A stretch of 64,000 nucleotides of DNA from the NCBI RefSeq assembly GCF_932526225.1, contig NC_064040.1:11570856-11634855 (forward strand), in the 5' to 3' direction. A program made the position numbers and the translations under genes. Shown here piece after piece: positions 50,501 through 62,500 of this stretch (the first letter of the stretch is position 1; each line of letters starts with the position of its first letter). Origin of the DNA: Nematostella vectensis (lineage: Eukaryota > Cnidaria > Anthozoa > Actiniaria > Edwardsiidae). Below the pieces are notes generated by a model. That model had not been told where the DNA came from, did not search any database, and saw only the letters and a list, made by a program, of their open reading frames with translations.

Positions 50501-53500
50501 TGCCTCCGGAAGAAAGAAAACATATCGTAAAATCGAGGTATCGGTAGAAAAGTATCTCGTTTTTACGATATCAAAGTAGGGGGCAATGCTCTATTAACCA
50601 ATATTTTTACAGTAAAAATAAGTAAGTCAAGTATAAGTTTGTCTCAATTTTCAGAGACATATCGAAGTGATATCACTGTACCGAGTTCACATTAACGTTT
50701 TGGGGAAAAGATTTGAATCGCTAAATCGAGATCGACATCGTTTCCCATATATTTTACTGTATTTTACATAGGAAGAAAGGAACGTCATCCCCTTCATCCC
50801 ATTTTCCCTATTTTCAAACATAAGGCTATGTTGCTTTGTTGATCCTTTCACTCATGGGTACTTTTGAGCATAATTGTAAGAAAAACAGACTGAAAACAGA
50901 ACCCCCCCCCCCCCCCTATTTCAAGTCAAACACTACCAGTTAAGTTAAGCTACCGCTGACCAAAGACGGTATGCCTTGAAGTTTCCAACAATGCACTGCG
51001 GTGCCTTTTCAATCTAGCGACGGCATTGCTACAGCCGGTTGCTTACACATTGCTTACAACAGTTTTGCTTGTAATTTGCTAAAAAAAAATACCGTTTTTT
51101 TCACATCTGGAGAGTGCCTTAGGACATCATGAACTCTTTTTGGCCATAATTAATGCTGTGCTTATGGATGTTTGCACGCTGAGGTTGATTCACTGGGATA
51201 ATTCCTTGTTTGGGTTTCACCGAGTGAGAAAGAAATTTTCTAGTGAATGGCCTCATACTCTCCAATGTGGACCATCTTTGCTACCCAACCTTATTCGAAA
51301 ATTGTCAACTCTATAACATTGCTTAGATGCGCTATTGAAGGTCGTCAATGTTGGATGAATCCATGAGTATCCTGGTCTGGTGATGTTTAGTTTGCATTTC
51401 TGACGTTTTGAAGTTGGGCCTATATTTTACGGGCGTCTCAGGACGTTATAGTAATGAAAGACTTAAAATAACAAATAGTTAATAGGAATTTTGCAAATAA
51501 ACATCGAATAACAAAATGCGTCATCTTTTTGTTTCAAGTTTTCTAGGATTTAAACCATAATTCCTTATTTATTGTCATAAGCTTGTTGTGCATTTGCTGA
51601 TATAAGTTTTGTCCCCAGGTGACGTCATTATTCTCGGCCAGACCAACGTGTTTCGGTTCAACCACCCGAAGGAAGCCGCGGAGCTCCGGGAGAAGAGAAA
51701 GGTATTTACCATGTTACTCCCTGTTGTACCCTCCAAATGCACCAAAGGCCTATTTTTACTAAGGAAAAACGCAAGACGGGAATTGAACCGGAGACGTAAA
51801 ATGCTCACTTCGCGTGTAAAAACGGCGCAAAGGAGACGAAAGCGGAGAAGGTCAAAACTGATGGTTCCTTTCCCTTCGATCCTGTTGCGTCTACTTTGCG
51901 CCGATTTTCACACGCGAAGTAAGCGTTTTGCTTCTCCGATTTTCCTTCCATAAAAAAAAACACCGGCCCGTTAAAGAAAACAAATAATTGAACAATAGAA
52001 ATGAGATGCCAAAACTCCCGGAACTCGAAGATATATAGTTCTTTTGAAAAATTTATTTTATTGCATTCGTCTACTCTTAGTTGAGCTCCTCCCCCCTCTT
52101 CAATGCCACGCCTTTCCTTTCTTGTTTTTCAAAAAACCTAACCACACCTTTTACCCTCTGTCCAACTCATCATTACAATCCGTACAACCACGAGGTTGCG
52201 AGGACTCCTACTTTCAATGATAAATTGATGTAATTGTTGTTATTAATTTTTTATCTACTTTATATTGTTCACCTTACACACCGCACCGTTGTTGGCATAT
52301 GTTATGATCACATAAACTGTTAAACTGCACATTAAATGTAAAGCTTGAACACGGGGTCACACGCTCGGTGTTGGTGGTGCATGCTGTTATGGAAAGTCGA
52401 AAGCGTTTCTGAACGAAGAATGGCAACCGTAAGATCGTCTAACATCTAACATCATTATATTCTTCACGAGGGCTTTCTTAAAGGCGAACGAATATTTTTT
52501 GGGTGCCACTTGTCTCGCCAAAAGGGGGAATGCTTTTGCTACAACTTGAAGATCTTTGTTTTGTAAAGTAGATAGAAGCACATTTTACTTTTCATATAAT
52601 ACTTTGAGGAAAAAAAACGCAAATTGCAAAGGGGTGTCACACGTGAAAACACGCGTGCGATTTGATTTGAATCTTTTTGCGAGATATATTGCAAGAGAAA
52701 TTGTATACGTGGCGACATGGGCTTAACGAACCTGCAAAAATGACCAATACCTTGTTGCCACTTGTCTTTCGGAAACATGCTTTCTTTAGTTCCCCATTCA
52801 CTAATGTGACTAACTGAACTAATCGCTGATTGCACTTTGAATTTCTATCGTTTAGAATGAACATGTCTGGAAGGTCTTTAAAAAGGTTTATCCAAGATAT
52901 ATTTTTTTAAGATTTGGGTTTTATTTATAATTAAAAAGTAAAAATTCTCCTTATTATCTTTGAATTGTTACGGAACATGAACAAAAATAAAAACCGGTAT
53001 AAATATATTTGCAGGGAGTTAATCTACGCCAGATATAATCACTGACTTGTTCACTTCTACCATGTCCCTTCAACTACAACACTCCAATAATGAAGATCTA
53101 AAGTTGACCATCACATAATCTAACCGATTTTCATAACCATATTTTTCTAATTGTCGCAACCATAGCAACTTTTGTTTGGTTTTATTTTCGAACTATTTTA
53201 TTTTTACATTCCGATTTATTGTGTGCCACCATAATCAATCAAGAACGCACTGCGAGAGCTTGCAGAAAAGTATTATAGGATAGCCTTTGGTGTGACTATC
53301 TCTTCTATTGGAAGAATATAAAGAGCATTAACGATTCAACCGGTTTTTTTTTTATCTGAAAAGAAAATATCGTATTTTTAACCCAGCGTTTTTTTTTGTC
53401 AGAATGTGCTTCAGTGAGCTGTACTCGCCTATCTCAAATTTTCACTCGGAGTTTATCTATCCCATGAGACGGGAATAAATGGCTCCTTTTCTCGATGGCC

Positions 53501-56500
53501 ATAGTATACTAAAAGCCATGTAAGAGAAAAAAAGACTCAGAGGCACATAAATAGGATTGCTACATCTTCCCAAACCAGGCTCTCCTTGTATACAATTTCA
53601 TTATCAAATGTTTCCAGCATGCTGATTGGCTAATTTTCCGTTCAAGGTTCTTGCATGACTATGGTAGCACCCGTTGCATTCTAACGTACATTTTGATTGG
53701 ATAACCCATTCGATCTCTAACGTGATTGGCTAATGCTAACGGTGTTCTTCTCTCTGATTGCGTTTGCATGGGAACGTTTACGAACTTCAGGGGGAACCAA
53801 CACCGGTAAGTCCCGCGTGTAACGACACTAATAAATAAACGGGTTATAAACCGATCATTTGTATCAAAGGTATCAGGCTGACACAGTGCGGCCAACCACG
53901 TAAGAGAGATTTGGTCGAGTTGATAAGCGAACAGCATGCTGGGACGAATTTAAGAGACGTAATTCAACATGGCGTCGTGAACATGTCTCATCGTCCAAGC
54001 ATGCGGGGGGTTGGGTCGACTCGACCCAATCCTCTGTGCAACGTTCTAATGGCGAATACAACCATAATTTATTTGTTTAGATCATTCCCATAAATAGTCG
54101 TCAAATTTTGGACTTGAAAATAACCACCCTCAAACTTCAGTAAAATTTGGGACTTCAAATAACCACCCTAAAAATTCAGTAATTAATGAGTAAATGTCGC
54201 TTTTGAATAAACATCGTTGAATCAACGCCACGTTGGATAACGAGAAGGTGAATAAACGTTGTGAAATTTAAACGAGAATAAACGCGGGATGGAAAAAATT
54301 ATTATTTTCAACAATCACACGCGCCTTATTTAAACATGCAAACTTAACCATATGAACAATTTTCGGCAGGAATTCTCACATGTGACTCGTCGAAGGGCAT
54401 TTTTGTTCTTCACGGTTCCACTTGTTGCGCTGTAACAGACTGCTTGACTTGATTATTATTTGTGACTCTGTCCATTTTAGAATAATTAGATTATATGTTG
54501 GTAATGTTTTTTTTTTTTTTTTAATGATAAAATGTCTCTAAACAAAGAAATCCCATGTTACGACTTTGAACTTTGTTAATTTAGGCAGTGTTGGTAAAAC
54601 TTAAGCACGCATTATATTGCATGGTAAACATTGCACCCTGGTGCACGCCTAATGCACTCAATGCAATTTTATATATGTACAAACGTCGCAAGTTTATGAG
54701 AAAAGTTATCTGTGCTCTATCTGTTATCTGTGCTCTATTGATGCCTTGCTACTTTTAGTCGGTACCTGGCATGCCGTCCATTGCTTGGTCTACCAAGTTC
54801 AGGAGTGAGACTGACCTAGTCTTCCGCAAACTAGGGTGAGTTACACTCACCCTATGAACCTTTTCATAAGAACCTTTTTAAGAACGTTTAGCCGATATTT
54901 CACAGAATCCTAAGAACATAACGCGGCTCAGCAAAGTATTTGTCATCTAGTGATGCATTCTAAATACAATACTGAATTTTGTTTATAGCATTATTGTTAT
55001 TGATCATTCTTTAAAAAACTTCATCGGTGTTATATTCACAATCTTGTGTGTATTTTTTAACTGATATGTGAATCTTTATCACGGCTGTACCCCCCCCCCC
55101 CCCCCCTCCATTATTGTTATAAGGGAACGACCAAAAGGGGCGTGGCTGTGCCCCCCAGTATTTTATAAATGTTTCTGTATCGTCCCCCACAAATATTACG
55201 AGGCCTGCTACAGCTGATCATATTACGCTCTTATATTAAAGGGCCAGATCGGTCCTTTTTAAACATGCAATAGATCTTCGCTAGAATTCGAGGGATGGCT
55301 ATAAAGCTCAGTAAATATTACGCTTATTTACAATGTTCCCCATTTCAGCGATGAAAATCTCTCCAAGCAGTTGGAGAAAGCAAGGTAGGGTCCTTTAAAG
55401 GATACATTGTGCAATTCTACATGCAACGTGTCCCTCACACTCATCAGCAAAAACCGCGTGTTGCTTTGTAGGAGCGAGCTTGAAAAGCAGAAACTTCACG
55501 AGGGACAGAAGCTCGAGGAAGCCAGGCATGAGTTTGAAAAGCAGATCCAAGAAGAGGGACGCCAGCTGGAGGAGATGAGGTGAATGGAAAACTCAAATCA
55601 GTTAAAATTGTGTAAAAGAAACAAAAGTAATCAGCAAGATTTATCAAAAGAATCTGTTTGTAATGTTTATCTCGCATAAATCATTTTTTAACTGCCTCCC
55701 TGCTGTCATGCACTTCATTTTCTCCTTTGTTTCCTATTTCTTTATCTTTGATTTGCATTTTTATTTATTCTGCGTTTTTTTTCTTAACAGGGCGGAGCTT
55801 GAACGCCAGCGTAAGCTGCACGCTATGGAGGCGCAGAACGTCGAAGAGGCCAGGTACGTTATCAGGAGGATAACGTATAGGTTTATTTTTTATGGAGGAT
55901 AACGTATAGGTTTATTTTTTATGGAGGATAACGTACAGGTTTATTTTTTATGGAGACGCAGAACGTCGAAGAGGCCAGGTACGTTATCAGGAGGATAACG
56001 TATAGGTTTATCTTTTATGGAGGATAACGTATAGGTTTATTTTTTATGGAGGCGCAGAACGTCGAAGAGGCCAGGTACGTTATCCACGTAAATGGTTTTT
56101 TTTTTTTTTTTGGCTTTGTTTTACTGGAATTCATTTTTAGCAGATTAAGTTGCTTTAAATGCACCTTCAACATCCAAATCTGAGATAAAAGCCAGACATA
56201 CAAAGCTTCTGACGCTAAAAACCTGTTCCAAATACCTGGCTCACATGATACACCATAATAGTTGACAGAGTCGATTTCCAGTTTTTGGAGTATTGTATTG
56301 GCAGAGTCGATTTCCAGTTTTTGGAGTATTGTATTCATTGTTCTGGTACGAGATCGCGACAGTTTGGGCTTTTTGATTCTATCCATAATAGTAGGGGTAT
56401 AGGTGACGTAGACAACTCAACACTGCAAGAAGTTAGGAGGGGCGAAAGAGGGAAACCAAGGATCACGAACCCTCTCATTGTTATGGGAACCTAAGTATTG

Positions 56501-59500
56501 TTTAAACATTGTTCATTAATAGGTTTATTTTCTTTGTCTCTTTAGGCAACGCGTATCAGAATTAACCAGGAAGCACGAGATCGCTGACCTCGAGCGCACC
56601 TCACGAGAGAAGGAGCTAAAGAGAGAAATCGAAAATCGTGCTCAGGAAATCAAGGAAAAGGCTATGCAACTCGAGACACTTCGTGAAGAGAGCGAGTACG
56701 TCAAGCAATGCGCTCAGAAGGAAGTCGATACGCTGAAAGAAACAATAAGGCTTCAAAAGGAGGCTCAACTACTCGAGCTTAATCGCGATATGTCGAGAAT
56801 AATGGAGTTGGAAGCTGAAAAGGAGGGCTTAAAAGAATTACTGGAGGCTGAGAAAGACAAAATGAAGGCGATGTGGGATTTAGAAACGGAAAAAGTTAAA
56901 GAGCAGAACAATAAATTGAATTGTCTCCGGAGAGACTACGAGAGAAAGTTTAACTCTCTAGAGGAGGCAAGAAGTGATGCAATGTTTCAGCGTCAGCAGT
57001 TTGAAAAAGAAAAGCAGCTAGCCTTATTGAAAATACAGGAGAGCTCAACTCGCCTGACTAATTCAAAGCTCGAGAGAGAAAAGGCTTTACAGATAGCCGA
57101 AGGAGATTTGAATAAAAAGAAAGATTTGCTCGAGTTGGAAATTGCTGAGAAAAAAGCTGAATTGAACGAAGAGCGAAAATATTTCGAGGACCAGGTGTCT
57201 GAGCATGAAGCCACGATGGATTTTGCCGCTGACAATCTGGCAGATGCGCAGGCGCGCCTTGACCTGAGGACGAAAGAAGAAAATAGAAAGATCGAAGAAG
57301 CCAAGGAAAAATTTGCTGAGTTACAAACAAGGTTAGCTAAGTCGGCCAAAGAACTAGAGGAGGAACTAGAGAGAAAACGGGAAGACTACAACACTGCTGC
57401 GGACGAAAGAAGATATCAAATGGCTAAGAAGAAAGATACTTTGCAAGCGACAAGAAGTGAGTTAGAAACGTTGGTAAAAGATCTCAGTACGAAAACAGGG
57501 AAAGAGAGGCTAGCTCTAGAAAAAGAAATACAAAAGAAGGACAAGATATACGCGGAACAGAAAGCTTATTTGCATCAGCTGGAAACAGAAGATGCCAAAA
57601 TAAGGCAAGCTGTGGATCAAGAATTGGATAATGAAATGTCAGCACTGACGAAGCAGCTTGAACAAAATCAGGCATTTCTGAAACTGGAGAGATTAAACCT
57701 AGAAGAGCTACAAGATGCCAAAGCTGCAGCAATCAGGAAGGACGAACTTCACCTGAAGGAAGCTCAAGAGAAGTACAATGAGGTGAAGATCTTGCTGAGC
57801 GAGAGCAAGAAGCACTTGCACGGTATTGATGTCCGGTTTAGCAAGGCTGTCGGTCAGCATGAACAGGAGTTACTGAGGTTGTCCCAGAACCTGGAGCAGG
57901 ATTTAGCGTCCAGGGGTCAGCACGAGGATGTGTATGGTCTGAGAGAGCACAGGATTCGTCTGAAGGAGATTGATGTGGAGGGGAAACTGCAGGTAAGGAT
58001 TATTCCCTGTCTTATCTATCTTCTTAGCTGTATGGTCCCGTATTACTCTCCTCCTCTTCTCTTCCTTTGTCTCTCCTCGTCATTTTCATTTTATCCTTTA
58101 TCGTCTTCATTTCCCATCGTCTTGTCTTGTCCTCTCCTCGATCTTCTTGTCATATGCTTAGTCTCATATTACCCTTGCCTTCTGTTCTCCCACGTCTTCC
58201 TCTCCTTATCATCATAGTCATTGTGCTATCCATTTCTTTTCTATTTTCTCTTTTTGTCCTGTCAACCGCCTTCTTGTCTACCATTTAGCCCTGTATGTCC
58301 TCAATCCTCATAATCCTTCTCCTCTCCCTTTCACTTCTCGTCCTTATCGTTATTATCCATCGTCCCCTTCTCCCTTCCTTTTCCATCTCTCGTCTCCTCC
58401 CCTTTTTGTACCTATCCCTATCTTACCTTTGCACTCTTACCCCTCCTCTTCCGCCATCTATTTCTACATCATCATAATTATCAACAGTCCTTTCGATTCC
58501 TCCACCATCGAATTGAGTCCATCGAATTGAGTCCTCTTTATTTCCCCCTTCCCTCTCAATAGATCCGTGTTTTCTTAAAATAATCAATGCCATCTCGCTT
58601 GAAGGTAACGGATAAAAAGGAGGAAGTCGGTCGGAATGTAGAGCGGCTGAGCACCGATATCAAGAGACTCAGTTTTGAGCTGGAGGACATCGAAAAGACG
58701 CAAGAGAAATCTGAGGCTGATCTAACGCAATTCCAGGTTAGTGTACGAAGTCCAATAGATTCATAGATGGTCGAGCCTGTAATGAGATCTGTACAACCAA
58801 TCCTCAATGCGTAAAAAGAGATTAATTTACTAGATCAAAATAACACACGAGATAGATGGTCAAACCTGTCATGAGATCTGTACAATCAATCCGAGCACTC
58901 AATGCGTACAGAGATTAATTCACTTGATCGAAATAACACTAGAGAGTTGAAACTCTAACTCGTTTATGATAGCATAATCAAAGTTTTGTTTGCATTGTTA
59001 GTCGCACATTGAACGCGAGAGGCGGGATGAAATAGCGACCATAGACGCGATGCGTGAAAGCCTCCAAGACATGGAGGAAGAGGCGAGTTTGTCACAGAGT
59101 CTGTCCGAAGATGAGATCCAGTACAGTTCGGCCGACAACCAGCTAAAGACGTTACTAGAGAAAGAGAGATTACGGTTAGTATTTTGGAGTTATGGAATTA
59201 TGGAATTAACATCCTCAAGAAACATCCTCATCTTGACCTGCTTGCAGGCGCTCGAGTGTGATTAATCGCGGAAAACTCGATCCAGTGGATAATGGAACAG
59301 GCTAAGATCCCCAGTAATCAATGTTTGGGTAATGTGAAATTACCTGTTTGCTGGATACTCCTGAGCAAGCCCTTTCTTATTCATTGATTAATGTAAAGGG
59401 GAAAACGTCCGATCTCTAGGGGTGGTTCGGGAGTATGCTCTCCTTCTAAGAAGGATGTTTAGCCTCCGTGTCTGGATGCTCGAATTAAATGGATGTTCGC

Positions 59501-62500
59501 TATGCGGTGTTTGGCATGCTTTTTTAAGAACATATAAAAACATTTACTTGCAGTGTGCGTCCTATGAGTTACTTTTATAGTAGCCCGTTATAATAGGCGA
59601 ATCCATAGTTTCGTTCCTATCGTGATTTCAAAATACTTGTTCTCACTTTTTAAATGATATTGTCACCTCATGCCGTGGAATTCCTGGGTCTCTTAGTGTC
59701 CAGATGGAAATGCAAAAGAAGCTACAAGACATGGAAGCGAGGCAACGTCAAGAAATGGAGTACTTCAAACAACAACACACCATGTCGCTAGACAATCTGG
59801 AACAGGAACGCCTGGATTTGGAACGACAGAAAGAGGAACTGGAAAGAGAGATGCAGAAGGAAAAAGTTGCACTGGACAAGGAACGGCGGATGTTGGAGCG
59901 TGAGAAGCTGGAGGAGATAGACACAATTATCAGACATAAGGAGACCGAGATAGAAGATCTGAAAGAAAAGGCGCAGGTGGAGATTGACGAGCTGCGAGAT
60001 CGACTTGATGAGACAGAAAGGTAGGTGTAGGAACCTGTCGTGGTATGGCTATTTCCGCCCAACCTTTGTTGCCGTGGTCGTTGGAATGAAGCCATGAAGC
60101 CAGCCTATCCTGTACGAGATCCAGGTGGTGGTTGTATTCGTGGCAATCTTGGCCATGACGGTGTTGATGGTGGTTTGGTGGAGATAATCGTTGCGATGAC
60201 GATATGATTATTATTATTATTATTAGGATGATGGTGAAGGCGATGGCAGTGGTAGGGTGGTGTTGATTGTGATGTTAATGGCCTCTTGGTAGTTGTGCTA
60301 CTGATGATGGTGGTGGTAGTTATTGAGATTATGATGATAATAGTGGTAGTGGTTGGGATAATGATGGTAGTTATGGTGATAATAGTTGTAGTGGTTGTGA
60401 TGATATGGGTAGTGGTAGTAATGTTGATCATGATGATAATAGTGGTAGTCCTGTGATGATGGTGGTAGTGGTTGTAATGATGATCATGACGATAATAATG
60501 GTAGTGGTTGTGATGATGATAATGATTGCAGTGGTTGTGATAATTATGGTAGTTATGATGATAATAGTTACAGTGGTTGTGATAATGATGGTAGTTATGA
60601 TGATAATAGTTGCAGTGGTTGTGATAATGATGGTAGTTATGATGATAATAGTTGCAGTGGTTGTGATAATGATTATGGTGGTAGTTATGATGATAATAGT
60701 TGCAGTGGTTGTGATAATGATAATGGTGGTAGTTATGATGATAATAGTTGCAGTGATTGTGATAATGGTGGTAGTTATGATGATAATAGTTGCAGTGGTT
60801 GTGATAATGATAATGGTGGTAGTTATGATGATAATAGTTGCAGTGGTTGTGATAATGATAATGGTGGTAGTTATGATGATAATAGTTGCAGTGGTTGTGA
60901 TGATGATTATGATGATAATAGTGGTAGTGGTTGTGATGATGATTATGATGATAATAATGGTAGTGGTTGTAATGATGATTATGATGATAATAGTGGTAGT
61001 GGTTGTGATGATGATTATGATGATAATAGTGGTAGTGGTTGTGATGATGATTATGATGATAATGGTGGTAGTGGTTGTAATGATGATAATAGTGGTAGTG
61101 GTTGTGATGATGATTGTGATGATAATAATGGTAGTGGTTGTAATGATGATTATGATGATAATAGTGGTAGTGGTTGTGATGATGATTATGATGATAATAG
61201 TGGTAGTGGTTGTGATGATGATTATGATGATAATAATGGTAGTGGTTGTAATGATGATAATAATGGTAGTGGTTGTGATGATGATTATGATGATAATAGT
61301 GGTAGTGGTTGTGATGATGATGGTAGTTATGATGATAATAGTTGCAGTGGTTGTGATAATGATGATGGTGGTAGTTATGATGGTAATAGTTGCAGTGGTT
61401 GTGATAATGATGATGGTGGTAGTTATGATGATAATTGTGGTAGTCCTGTGATGATGGTGGTTGTGGTTGTAATGATGATAATGGTGATAATAATGGTAGT
61501 GGTTGTGATGATGGTGGTTGTGACGATGATATTAATAGCGACGATGTTCTGTGACATTCAACTAACTTTGTATTTTTCATTACCAGGGAAGTAGTCCAGT
61601 TGCAAGAAAGACTCACAGTCTACACATCAATGGCTGTAGGTAGAAGTGTCTTTTACAAGCTATTGTGACAGCCTTACCTTTGACTGACCTTGCTCCTTTG
61701 TTTACAGAGTATCAATCTTCCCCACGACCCAGACGACCTTGCTGATCACGAAGTCATGGACTACATGTACAGAGAAGATGTAAGTAGTCACCTAATCGAT
61801 CCAATATTTTACAACATTATGTTACCTATCCTCCTCTCACTTTCTAGCTTCCTCATCTGCAAATAAAAAAGAGCGCAGATTTTCTGGGTAAAAGGTACCA
61901 ATTTTTTAAAACATATGGCAAATAGTAATTGTTTTTTTTTTCCAGTGCCATATCCCTTGTTATATATCAGTACCTGCTCTATGATCCGGCACTTTGTAGA
62001 CTTATACCGCATTCACACCAGCACTTGTTTACTTAACTTGTTTAAGTAAACATGGTTTTGGGGTAAATGCAGCATTAGTCAATTTGTTTATTTATCCTTC
62101 GTTTCTGTACTTTGTCCACAAGCTATTGTTGCCTGGCATGATACTAATACCAAACACCTACTACGAGTAGGGCGCATATTGCCATTGATAAAAAAATATC
62201 GATAGAGCGTATTAAATTACATGTTGATCTACCACGTGGACATTGATATCACGTGCCAGACCATAATATGTCTTTTGGTGCTCTCTCGGCAGAACGACAT
62301 GTATGGCAGCCAACTTAGCCTGACAGGATCAGTCACGCCCCCTCGTATAACTCCGCCCCCTACACCTGTCAATCAATTCCTTACGTCAGTGAACAACATG
62401 CGGCGAAACCAGATCCAGGTCCAGATCCCGCGGTACATCCTGCGAGGACAAGGCAGAGATTCATACCACGTGTTCGAAGTTAAGGTAAGCCAAATGATCG

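Noticed and set aside
51609-51953. 114-codon frame running from exon 16 into the intron
   Set aside because: Exon 16 has a good donor at 51702 and the extension is the foldback element.
60105-61616. 503-codon His/Tyr/Asn-repeat protein on the minus strand and 348-codon Met/Val/Ile protein on the plus strand
   Set aside because: Both are translations of one GAT/GGT satellite inside an intron; neither has any domain.
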